From Collinsella aerofaciens (GTDB taxonomy: Bacteria; Actinomycetota; Coriobacteriia; Coriobacteriales; Coriobacteriaceae), in contig NZ_JADMUF010000001.1 in NCBI RefSeq assembly GCF_015546965.1, positions 248,001 through 312,000 of the forward strand: a DNA stretch of 64,000 bases, in the 5' to 3' direction. Below the pieces are notes generated by a model, which made no database searches, was not told where the DNA came from, and saw only the letters and a list, made by a program, of their open reading frames with translations. Shown piece after piece: positions 17,766 to 25,636 of this stretch (positions within the stretch are counted from its first letter, which is position 1; each line of letters starts with the position of its first letter). The translations under genes were made by a program, and so were the position numbers.

Positions 17766-19646
17766 CTAAATCGTGGGAAACGCGACAACGTCGGCGGGGC
17801 GTGCCAACGTCTCGGCAATATGGTCTTGCACCTCGAGCAAGCAGTCGAGCAACAGCGGGTTAAAGGTGCCGCACTTACCGTCCAGGATCATCTGGATCGC
17901 CTCCTTGTGCGGGATAGCGTCTTTGTATACGCGCACGCTCGTCAGGGCATCGTACACGTCGGCCACCGAAACCACCTGTGCGGCAATGGGAATTTCGTCG
18001 CCCTTAAGGCCATCGGGGTAACCCTTGCCGTCCCAGCGCTCGTGGTGCCAACGCGCAATCTGGTACGCATATTCCATAAGCGCATTGCCGGCGTGATGGC
18101 TACCCAGCTCACGCAGCATGTCGGCGCCGATCGTGGTATGCGTCTTCATAATCTCGAACTCCTCGGGCGTAAGGCGTCCGGGCTTGTTGAGAATCGCATC
18201 GTCAATCGACATCTTGCCGATATCGTGCAGCGCCGAAGCCAGGGCGATCGTGGAGCGTTCCTCATTGTCGAGGAAGATCGTGCCGCTACGCTGGACCAGA
18301 CAGCCAAGCAGCAGCTCGGTCAGCTTCTCGATGTTCGTAACGTGCCTGCCGCTCTCGCCGTTGCGAAGCTCCATGACGCCGGCCATGATGTCGATGAGCA
18401 TGCGACTGTTCTTGACGCGCTCGTTGTACTGCTGGGACAGCAGGTTCGTCAGGCGGCGCTGTTTGGCGTATAGGCGGATGGTGTTGCTTACACGGCGGCG
18501 CACGACACGGGAGTCAAACGGGCGGTTGATATAGTCCGAGGCGCCCAGCTCGTACGCGCGCAGAACCATATCATCGGAATCTTCGCTCGAAATCATGATG
18601 ACAGGCAGATTGTCGATACCCGATCGACGCGACAGATCGGCCAGCACCTCAAAGCCGCTTATGCCCGGCATGACAATATCCAGCAGCACGAGCGACAACT
18701 CATCGCCATAGCGATCGACCATGTCGAGCGCCGTACGACCGTTATCGGCCTCGAGGATGCAATACTCGTCCTTGAGCATCTCGTTGAGAATGGCTCGGTT
18801 CATCTCGGAGTCATCGATAATAAGCACCAAAGGCTTTTCGCTTTGGAAGGCCTCGATGGAATCAGCATCGGTCACGACCGTACCGGCTTTTGCCTTAGCG
18901 CGGCTCAGTAACTGGACAGCGCGGCCAACTCCCTCATCGACCGTCTCGCCATGAATGCGAACGCCACCAACACATGCCGTCAAGCTCACGTACTCATGGC
19001 CCGGAACAATCGTGGCATGAACGGCATCGGACACCTGATGCAGGCGACGGGTGAAGTCATCGGAGGGAATATTGGGCATGACGACCACAAACTTGTCGCA
19101 GCCATAGCGCACAAGCTCGTCAGTCGAACGAATTCCGCTGCGTATGGCCGTCGCCACAGCACCGAGCGCAAGGTCGCCGGCATGACGGCCACACGTATCG
19201 TTGAAGACCCTAAAATCATCAAGGTCGATCACCGCAACGCCGGCATTCATGCGGGCGCTACGGAGCTTTTCCTCGTAATATCGGCGATTGCGCACACTCG
19301 TCAGCACGTCGGTGTAGACGAGGTCCTCTTCTGCAGCCTCTTGCTCATCGATCGGACGCACCATCAGCAGGACGTGAGGCTCGCCCTCGACCTTCAGAGG
19401 GCGCAGGCGAGCGCGGTACTCGGTACCATCATTGAGCAGCTGCTCCGATACATCATCGGAACCCGCCAAGGCCTCAAGACTTGACTGACGTAGACAAGGG
19501 CACCGATTGCCGGCGAGCAGGCAGTTAGGCTCGCTCTTAATCTGATCGGCCGACAGCAAACGCACCACGGGGTAGGTCTTCGCGACGCGGGCGACCTCGG
19601 CGGCAGCCTCCTCGTCGGTTAGATTGACCTCGTGATTATTGAGCAT
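17766..19646 (-). CDS. Signalling protein: PAS-like, degenerate GGDEF, receiver and HD-GYP domains
   Basis: 626 residues. After a PAS-like N-terminus (1-125) comes a GGDEF-type domain (about 126-260) whose active-site loop reads GCDKF instead of GGDEF, so it is probably not a cyclase. A receiver domain (about 270-390) has LVLLDIVMP with the phosphoacceptor Asp. An HD-GYP domain follows (about 410-610) with ALHDIGKMSI and HHERWDGKGYPDGL intact, so it can hydrolyse cyclic di-GMP. Co-transcription with the Hpt gene suggests phosphorelay control of the phosphodiesterase. The cell would need an active diguanylate cyclase elsewhere. Confidence 0.9.
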   Translation of the reverse strand: MLNNHEVNLTDEEAAAEVARVAKTYPVVRLLSADQIKSEPNCLLAGNRCPCLRQSSLEALAGSDDVSEQLLNDGTEYRARLRPLKVEGEPHVLLMVRPIDEQEAAEEDLVYTDVLTSVRNRRYYEEKLRSARMNAGVAVIDLDDFRVFNDTCGRHAGDLALGAVATAIRSGIRSTDELVRYGCDKFVVVMPNIPSDDFTRRLHQVSDAVHATIVPGHEYVSLTACVGGVRIHGETVDEGVGRAVQLLSRAKAKAGTVVTDADSIEAFQSEKPLVLIIDDSEMNRAILNEMLKDEYCILEADNGRTALDMVDRYGDELSLVLLDIVMPGISGFEVLADLSRRSGIDNLPVIMISSEDSDDMVLRAYELGASDYINRPFDSRVVRRRVSNTIRLYAKQRRLTNLLSQQYNERVKNSRMLIDIMAGVMELRNGESGRHVTNIEKLTELLLGCLVQRSGTIFLDNEERSTIALASALHDIGKMSIDDAILNKPGRLTPEEFEIMKTHTTIGADMLRELGSHHAGNALMEYAYQIARWHHERWDGKGYPDGLKGDEIPIAAQVVSVADVYDALTSVRVYKDAIPHKEAIQMILDGKCGTFNPLLLDCLLEVQDHIAETLARPADVVAFPTI

Positions 19647-19857
19647 ATGGGGCCCTTTCTATCGTTACGCACGGCAACGGTGCATATCAATTGGTACAAG
19701 GGTAGCATCTAACAGCTGAAGGCAAACGCGCGATTATCGTTACATTTTTATGACTTGGCAAACGGCGGTAATGGAGCCGCGGGCACGCGGTTATGGGCGC
19801 ATTCGTTAACAATGACGAAACGCTAACAGCCCCTCTGCCCGCAGGTCATCGAGCGTG

Positions 19858-20655
19858 CTAACGCTCCAAGACATCGCGAACGGCGTTTGCCGCCGTAACG
19901 GGACGATCGCGCAGACCGTTATGCGCGCCCGGGATCGTCACAAGGGGGCAATCGAGATATTCGGCAGCCGCTCGCGTGCCAGCCTCGCGAGGTGTATCGA
20001 CCGAAAGCTCGCCCAAAAACACGGCCGACACCGCCTTTGACGCGCGGGCGCGCTCCCAGTCGGGAGCATATGTCATATTTGTTCCGTATTCATTGGCCAT
20101 AAAGCAACGACCATTGCGCAGGGCATGTTTGGCTTCCGCTTCGGTCGTCCCGGGAGCCTCGGGGTCCAAGTCGCCGAGGGCTCCCAAGAAAAGCCGGAGC
20201 GCCCTTGAAACCTTTCCAGCCGCAATCATATCGAGCAAAACCGGAGCTGCGCCCATGCCGACGCCTTCGGCCGACACAGCCGGCTCATGCAGAATCGCAC
20301 GGGCGACGAGATGGGGTTCGGTGCGAAGAAGCTCCAGCGCCACCAACGTACCGGCGCTATGCGCAAGCACATTTGCCGGAGCGCCAACGTGTTCGATCAC
20401 GGCTTGCAGGTCGGCGGCCTGAGCGGCAAGATCATAGCTGCCGTCTGCCGCATCACTGCTGCCACCGCAGCCGCGGCGGTCGTAGGCAATTACGCGGTAG
20501 TTGCGGCTGAGCTCACAAGCGATACCGTCGAAAAATGTGCCGTCGACACAAGCGCCGTGCACGCACACCAAGGCAGGAGTATCAGGCGACACATCTGGGC
20601 CGGCATATTCGCGACAGGCAATCGTGGTGCCCGCATTCTCGACCGTAAAATCCAT
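19858..20655 (-). CDS. Alpha/beta hydrolase
   Basis: 265 residues. The oxyanion region VCVHGACVDG, the nucleophile elbow AHSAGT and a C-terminal histidine in GAHNGLRDRP make an intact catalytic triad. YDRRGCGGSS is typical of the family. It is cytoplasmic, with no signal peptide. The substrate (ester, lactone or other) cannot be deduced. It stands alone between the HD-GYP gene and a divergent radical SAM gene. Confidence 0.85.
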   Translation of the reverse strand: MDFTVENAGTTIACREYAGPDVSPDTPALVCVHGACVDGTFFDGIACELSRNYRVIAYDRRGCGGSSDAADGSYDLAAQAADLQAVIEHVGAPANVLAHSAGTLVALELLRTEPHLVARAILHEPAVSAEGVGMGAAPVLLDMIAAGKVSRALRLFLGALGDLDPEAPGTTEAEAKHALRNGRCFMANEYGTNMTYAPDWERARASKAVSAVFLGELSVDTPREAGTRAAAEYLDCPLVTIPGAHNGLRDRPVTAANAVRDVLER

Positions 20656-20880
20656 GTTGTGCCCCCATCATCAACGCTCATCCGGTTGCACGTCAGTGCG
20701 GTTGGATGGACCCGTATTGCCTTACGCCTTGTTAACAGATTAACTGTACCCGACCCGAGGCTTTTCATGGCACCGCATAATGAGCGACGTGAAAAAACGA
20801 AACTTGTAAAGCAAGAGCCCGCACCTTGCTTTGGAGCCGATGCTATGCTTAGGCACAATTGTCTTGAGGAGCATATGCCT

Positions 20881-21657
20881 ATGTCTACGTTTTTGAATGC
20901 CAGCCCCATCTTTGGGCCCGTTCGCAGCCGTCGCCTTGGTCTCTCGCTCGGCGTCAACATGATGCCGGCCAGCGGCAAAATCTGCACGTTCGACTGCATT
21001 TACTGCGAAAACGGCCTCAACGCCGAGCGCCCCTGCCATGAGCCGTACAGCACAGCCGCCGTGGTACTCGACGCACTCGAGGCAAAGCTGCGCGAGATGG
21101 CAGCCGAGGGCGAGCTCCCCGATGTGATCACCTTCGCAGGCAACGGCGAGCCCACCGCCGCACCGGAGTTTCCGCAGGCCATCGCCGGCGCCGTCGCGCT
21201 GCGCGATCAGCTGGCCCCAAACTCCAAGATCGCCGTGCTCTCCAACGGCACGCGCGCCGACCGCCCCGAGGTGCACGACGCGCTCATGATGGTCGACGAC
21301 AACATTCTTAAGCTCGATACCGTCGACCCGGCGTTTATCCAGCTGCTCGACCAGCCTGTTGGCCCCTACGACGTCGAGCACCAGATCGAGACGTTCGCGA
21401 GCTTTGACGGTCACGTTATTATCCAGACGATCTTTTTGACCGGCGAGTATCAGGGCAAGCTCATCGACAACACCGGCGAGGAGTACGTTGCCCCCTGGCT
21501 CGCGGCGCTTGAGCGCATTCGCCCACAAGAAGCGACCATCTACACGGTGGCGCGCGAGACACCGATTGCCGGCCTTGCCAAAGCAGCGCCCGAGGTGCTC
21601 GATGCCATTGCCGCACGCGTGCGCGCCCTCGGCATTCCCTGCCAGGTGAGCTACTAG
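20881..21657 (+). CDS. Radical SAM protein (Fe-S oxidoreductase)
   Basis: About 258 residues from ATG 20881. The radical SAM motif is CTFDCIYC (CX3CX2C) near residue 38, followed by ENGLNAERP. TFAGNGEPTAAPEFP and LSNGTRADRPEV are hallmarks of a widespread small radical SAM family with unknown substrate. GAGGAG lies 9 bp before ATG 20881; an in-frame ATG at 20875 is only 3 bp away from it. No modification target is encoded next to it. Confidence 0.85.
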   Translation: MSTFLNASPIFGPVRSRRLGLSLGVNMMPASGKICTFDCIYCENGLNAERPCHEPYSTAAVVLDALEAKLREMAAEGELPDVITFAGNGEPTAAPEFPQAIAGAVALRDQLAPNSKIAVLSNGTRADRPEVHDALMMVDDNILKLDTVDPAFIQLLDQPVGPYDVEHQIETFASFDGHVIIQTIFLTGEYQGKLIDNTGEEYVAPWLAALERIRPQEATIYTVARETPIAGLAKAAPEVLDAIAARVRALGIPCQVSY

Positions 21658-21712
21658 CGCGCAGCTGCCCTGTGGGTGGGCTATACTAGCTGCGAATGAA
21701 AGGAAGTTAGCC

Positions 21713-22600
21713 ATGTTTGACAATGGACCCGTGCCTGGCCGCAACGACGCTTGCTGGTGCGGCAGCGGCAAAAAATATAAGAAATGCCATAGCGCCTTTG
21801 ATGAGCGCCTTGAGCGCCTGTGGGAAGAGGGCTGGGAGGTCCTGCCCCGCACGCTCTACAAGACGCCCACCGATATCGAGGGCATCAAGCGCTCGGCCGC
21901 CATCAACGTGGGTGTGCTCGATTACGTAGGCGAACACATCGCCGCGGGCATGACCACCAACCAGATCGACCAGATGATCTACGACTACACCGTCGAGCAC
22001 GGCGGCACGCCGGCCGATCTTAACTACGAGGGCTATCCCAAGAGCGTGTGCACCTCGATCAACGACGTCGTCTGCCACGGTATCCCCTGCGATGCGGATG
22101 TGCTGCACGAGGGCGACATCATCAACGTGGACTGCTCCACGATCCTAGACGGCTACTTTAGCGACTCGAGCCGTATGTTCTGCATCGGCGAGGTCTCTGC
22201 CGAGCGTCAGCGCCTGGTCGACGTCACCCGCGCCAGCGTGGAGGCGGGTCTGGCGGCCGTCAAGCCATGGCTGCCGCTGTCCGTGATGGCCGAGGCCGTG
22301 CAAAAGACGGTCGAGGACGCCGGCTTTAGCGTGGTGCGCGAGTACGGTGGACACGGCATCGGCAAGGAGTTCCACGAGGACCCGTTTGTGGGCTTTACCA
22401 CCGAGGCGCCCGATGTGGACACCATCATGGCCCCGGGCATGGTCTTTACCATCGAGCCCATGGTCAATGCCGGAGCGCCCGACATCAAGATCAGCAAGGG
22501 TGACGGCTGGTGCGTGCGCACCAAGGACGGCAGCGATTCGGCCCAGTGCGAGGTACAGCTCGTGGTGACCGAGGATGGTTACGAGCTGCTGAGCTGGTAG
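21713..22600 (+). CDS. map: Methionine aminopeptidase with N-terminal SEC-C zinc motif
   Basis: 295 residues. Residues 9-25 carry the SEC-C motif (DACWCGSGKKYKKCH), which may bind ribosomes through zinc. The type I aminopeptidase domain keeps the metal ligands: Asp in NVDCSTILDG and in YFSDSSR, His in GGHGIGKEFHEDP, Glu in FTIEPM and Glu in AQCEVQ. It removes N-terminal methionine from nascent proteins. AAGGAAG precedes the start. A strong terminator follows. Confidence 0.95.
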   Translation: MFDNGPVPGRNDACWCGSGKKYKKCHSAFDERLERLWEEGWEVLPRTLYKTPTDIEGIKRSAAINVGVLDYVGEHIAAGMTTNQIDQMIYDYTVEHGGTPADLNYEGYPKSVCTSINDVVCHGIPCDADVLHEGDIINVDCSTILDGYFSDSSRMFCIGEVSAERQRLVDVTRASVEAGLAAVKPWLPLSVMAEAVQKTVEDAGFSVVREYGGHGIGKEFHEDPFVGFTTEAPDVDTIMAPGMVFTIEPMVNAGAPDIKISKGDGWCVRTKDGSDSAQCEVQLVVTEDGYELLSW

Positions 22601-22609
22601 CTGTGGATG

Positions 22610-22659
22610 CGCCGGGCTACGCGATGGATATGTTAACCATCGCGTAGCCCGGCGTTTTT
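22610..22659 (+). terminator. Strong terminator after map
   Basis: An 18-bp perfect stem (22610-22627 with 22637-22654) is followed by five T's. Confidence 0.92.
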
Positions 22660-22663
22660 ATAA

Positions 22664-22713
22664 CGTTTTGCCTGATACAACCTGCCAAAATAAACCTGTC
22701 CCTTTTTGGCAGG
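22664..22713 (+). repeat. CCTGCCAAAA / CTGTCCC hairpin repeat
   Basis: CCTGCCAAAA (22681-22690) pairs with TTTTGGCAGG (22704-22713) around the loop TAAACCTGTCCCT. The left flank (CGTTTTGCCTGATACAA) is a diverged form of the flank in other copies. It ends 20 bp before the dehydrogenase start codon, where it could affect the 5' leader. Confidence 0.85.
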
Positions 22714-22733
22714 TCGAGCGGAGAGGACTGCTT

Positions 22734-23669
22734 GTGAACATCCTGGTTTTGCTGCCCGTCAACGACCGCCATCGCGCAATTCTTGAGTCGAGCGCTCCGG
22801 GCGAGGACTTTATCTACACGAGCTCCGACGCCATCACGCGTGAACAGGTCGCCAATGCCGACGTGATCCTGGGCAACATAGACCCTTCCCTGCTGACCGC
22901 ATGCGAGCGCCTCCAGCTGCTGCAACTGCAGACCGCCGGCTATGACGACTATCTCGCCGCCGGCACCGTGCCGGCTGAAGCCAAGCTGTCTTGCTCAATC
23001 GGCGCCTACGGCCAGGCCGTGAGCGAGCACATGTTTGCCATGGTGCTGTCTATGATGAAGCGCCTGCCCGGCTACCAGGACCTGCAGCGCGAGCATCGCT
23101 GGGAGGATTTGGGGCCGGTCACCTCGCTCAAAAACGCCAATGTGCTGGTGCTGGGCGCGGGCGATATCGGTGGCCACTTCGCCACGCTCTGCCGCAACAT
23201 GGGTGCGCACGTCCGCGGCATCAAGCGCCATCCGCTCGTCTACCCCATTGTGTTTGAGGACATGGACAGCATGGACGCCCTGCCCGAGCGTCTGGCCGAG
23301 GCTGACATCGTCGCATCCTTTATGCCCAGCACGCCCGAGACCCGCGGCTTGGCGAACGCCGAGTTCTTCGCTGCGATGAAACCGGGCGCCTTCTTTGCCA
23401 ACGGCGGCCGCGGCGACCTTGTGGTCGCCGACGACTTGGTTGCCGCCCTGGAGTCGGGTCATCTCGCCGGCGCCGCGGTCGACGTCACCGACCCCGAGCC
23501 GCTGCCTGAGACAAGCCCACTGTGGGATGCGCCTAACATGCTCATTACGCCGCATATCTCGGGCTGGTTCCATCTGGCCGCCACGCTCAACAATGTGGTC
23601 GACATTGCCGCAGAGAATCTGCGTCACCTGCAAGCCGGCGAGACCCTGCGTTGCTGGATTGAACACTGA
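22734..23669 (+). CDS. D-isomer-specific 2-hydroxyacid dehydrogenase
   Basis: About 311 residues from GTG 22734, preceded by GGAGAGGA. The NAD-binding motif is VLGAGDIGGHF. The catalytic residues lie in NGGRGDLV (Arg), DVTDPEPLP (Glu) and LITPHISGW (His). It is cytoplasmic and reduces or oxidises a 2-hydroxy/2-keto acid; the substrate is not evident. An in-frame upstream start at 22668 would run through the hairpin repeat and is rejected. Confidence 0.88.
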   Translation: MNILVLLPVNDRHRAILESSAPGEDFIYTSSDAITREQVANADVILGNIDPSLLTACERLQLLQLQTAGYDDYLAAGTVPAEAKLSCSIGAYGQAVSEHMFAMVLSMMKRLPGYQDLQREHRWEDLGPVTSLKNANVLVLGAGDIGGHFATLCRNMGAHVRGIKRHPLVYPIVFEDMDSMDALPERLAEADIVASFMPSTPETRGLANAEFFAAMKPGAFFANGGRGDLVVADDLVAALESGHLAGAAVDVTDPEPLPETSPLWDAPNMLITPHISGWFHLAATLNNVVDIAAENLRHLQAGETLRCWIEH

Positions 23670-23672
23670 TTT

Positions 23673-23700
23673 GTTCCGGCGTTTTGCCAAACGCCGGAAC
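23673..23700 (+). terminator. Hairpin after the dehydrogenase gene
   Basis: GTTCCGGCGTTT pairs perfectly with AAACGCCGGAAC around TGCC, right after the stop codon; there is no T tail. Confidence 0.6.
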
Positions 23701-23742
23701 CCCTCGACGCTGCGCGCCGCCCAGAGCGACAATTTGTCATTC

Positions 23743-23784
23743 AAAAGGCGAGGCATGACCAGAAGGTCAATACCTCGCCTTTTT
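23743..23784 (+). terminator. Second terminator hairpin
   Basis: AAAAGGCGAGG (23743-23753) pairs with CCTCGCCTTTTT (23773-23784) around a 19-base loop with its own short stem. Confidence 0.75.
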
Positions 23785-23871
23785 CATGCCAACTTGTTCG
23801 CTCTGGACGTCGCTCGCTGACGCTTGCTCAACCTGCGGTGTCTTAACAATTCTGTCCAGCTGTTGGTGTTG

Positions 23872-23928
23872 CGGCATTTGCCCAGATAAAACCTGCCAAA
23901 ATAAACCTGTCCCTTTTTGGCAGGTTTT
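23872..23928. repeat. Intact CCTGCCAAAA / CTGTCCC hairpin repeat
   Basis: The left flank TTTGCCCAGATA is followed by AAAACCTGCCAAAA (23888-23901), the loop TAAACCTGTCCC and the arm 23914-23928. On the minus strand the arm supplies the TAA stop of the M18 gene (23927-23929), and it probably serves as that gene's terminator. Confidence 0.88.
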
Positions 23929-25312
23929 AGAGTTCCACGCTTTCGGCGCCGTTGATGGTTAGGTTTCGCTCGTAGAAGGCGGTGAGGGCGCGGATGGCGT
24001 ACATTACGTCGCGCACGCCGCCGGTCTCGTAGCTCGAGTGCATGGCAAGCTGCGGCAGGCCCACGTCCACGGCATGCATGCTCGCCTGCATATTGGACAG
24101 ATTGCCGAGCGTGGAGCCGCCGGCCATGTCGCTCTTGTTGGCGAAGGCCTGCGTGGGCACGTCGGCGTCATCGCAGATGGCCTGGAACACCGCGCGGCTA
24201 AAGGCATCGGTGCAGTAGTGCTGGTTGGCGGCTTCCTTGATGACGATGCCGCCGTTGAGCACCACCTGGTTGCGGGCATCGCACTTCTCGGCGTGGTTGG
24301 GATGCACGGCATGCGCGTTGTCGCAGCTCACGAGCATCGAGGCGGCAAGCGCACGATGGTATGATTCGTCATCAAATCCGAGCGACCCGTTGATGCGGCG
24401 CAGCGCGTCGGCCAAAAACGTCGACATGGCGCCCTGCTTGGTCTCGGAGCCAACCTCCTCGTTATCAAAGCAGCAGAAGACCGAGATGTCGTGCGCATTC
24501 TCGGCACCCAAAAATGCCTGCAGCGAGGTATAGGCGCAGGCCAGGTCATCGAGCTTGGGCGTCGAGATAAACTCGTCGGCCCAGCCCCAAATGCGCGCAT
24601 CCTGACAATTGACCAGGAATAGGTCGCGACCAAGAATCTGTTCGGGCTCAACGTCCAGCTCTTCGGCGATCAGGGCATCAAAATCCCCCTGCTTAAGCTC
24701 GCCGGCGCTGATAAGCGGGCACAGATCGACAGCGCGATTGGGCGCAAAACCCTCGTTGACGCCGCGGTTCATATGGATGGCAAGGCTCGGAATGATGGCA
24801 ACCTCGCGCTCGGTGGCAAGCAGGCGGCTCTCAATGCGGTCACCCTCGCGCACCAGCACGCGGCCCGCGAGCGCCAACGGGCGGTCGAACCAGGTGTAGT
24901 CGATCATGCCGCCGTAGGCCTCGGTGTTCAGGCGCAGCGTCTCGCCCGCGCCGTCGAGCTCGGGCACGGCCTTGACCTTAAACGTCGGAGAATCGCTGTG
25001 CGACGCCGTGAGTTGAAAATGATAGTCACCGGCAACGCCGTCCTCGCCCCACGTCGCGGCCAGGTCCTCGCCCACCTTAAAGGCGATGACGCTCGAGGTG
25101 TTGCGCTGCGTGTAATAGCGACCGCCCGGCTCGATATCCCACGCCGCGTTCTCGGGCAGGTAGGTAAAGCCCGCCTCGTCGAGCTCGGCCATAATGGTCG
25201 CTGCCGTATGGAACATGCTGGGGCATGCCTCGATAAAGTCGATAAGGTCGTTGGCGGCCTCGATATCGTCGGCCGTCACATGCGCGCGCCCGGGCGTTTC
25301 CTGATCCGTCAT
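23927..25312 (-). CDS. M18 family aminopeptidase
   Basis: About 461 residues. Metal and catalytic motifs include LTASHSDSPTFKVK, FCCFDNEEVGSETKQGA and LPQLAMHSSYETGG near the C-terminus, all typical of M18 dizinc aspartyl aminopeptidases. It is cytoplasmic and cleaves N-terminal acidic or other residues from peptides. The start at 25312 follows GGGGAGAGC; an upstream in-frame start at 25462 gives 50 unrelated residues. The stop codon TAA is formed by the hairpin repeat itself. Confidence 0.93.
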   Translation of the reverse strand: MTDQETPGRAHVTADDIEAANDLIDFIEACPSMFHTAATIMAELDEAGFTYLPENAAWDIEPGGRYYTQRNTSSVIAFKVGEDLAATWGEDGVAGDYHFQLTASHSDSPTFKVKAVPELDGAGETLRLNTEAYGGMIDYTWFDRPLALAGRVLVREGDRIESRLLATEREVAIIPSLAIHMNRGVNEGFAPNRAVDLCPLISAGELKQGDFDALIAEELDVEPEQILGRDLFLVNCQDARIWGWADEFISTPKLDDLACAYTSLQAFLGAENAHDISVFCCFDNEEVGSETKQGAMSTFLADALRRINGSLGFDDESYHRALAASMLVSCDNAHAVHPNHAEKCDARNQVVLNGGIVIKEAANQHYCTDAFSRAVFQAICDDADVPTQAFANKSDMAGGSTLGNLSNMQASMHAVDVGLPQLAMHSSYETGGVRDVMYAIRALTAFYERNLTINGAESVEL

Positions 25313-25636
25313 GCTCTCCCCTTTCGCTGGGTTGATGGTCCCCTCCAGCATACCCCCAACTGACCGGCCTGTCCGACAAATCGAATGCCGAACAAAGTCA
25401 GACGCTCCAAACAGAAAAGTCGATGCTCTTGCGTTACGAGCAAACGACAATTGAATTGACAAGTTAACCAGTGGTAATTTCTGGTATTTTTGTTAACTGC
25501 CTATAACTTTTTGCGACAAACAATATAAGTTATACGGCACTTGCCTGTCATGTGCGACGTACATGACCACTGTCCATCCGGGTGCAAAAGGAAAGGAGAG
25601 CAGCACCCAACGACCGATCGATAGAAAAGAGGTTCT
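25313..25636 (+). promoter_or_regulatory. Upstream region of the surface flavoprotein gene
   Basis: This 324-bp gap is AT-rich in its middle. It contains TTGACA (25456-25461), an inverted repeat pair GTTAACCAG ... CTGGTA and a second GTTAAC between 25462 and 25500, and TATAAC plus TATAAG nearby. No -35/-10 pair has ideal spacing, so a regulated promoter is likely but not resolved. AAAGAGGTTCT precedes the gene start. Confidence 0.4.

Noticed and set aside
20287-20880. N-terminal extension of the radical SAM protein
   Set aside because: The open frame upstream overlaps the alpha/beta hydrolase gene on the other strand and has no family similarity; the ribosome site is just before 20881.
22668-22733. 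Upstream start of the 2-hydroxyacid dehydrogenase
   Set aside because: This extension translates through the hairpin repeat; GTG 22734 has a ribosome site and matches the family start.
25313-25636. FMN riboswitch in front of the flavin locus
   Set aside because: I could not find the conserved RFN-element segments here or before 29577; only inverted repeats and promoter-like words are visible.
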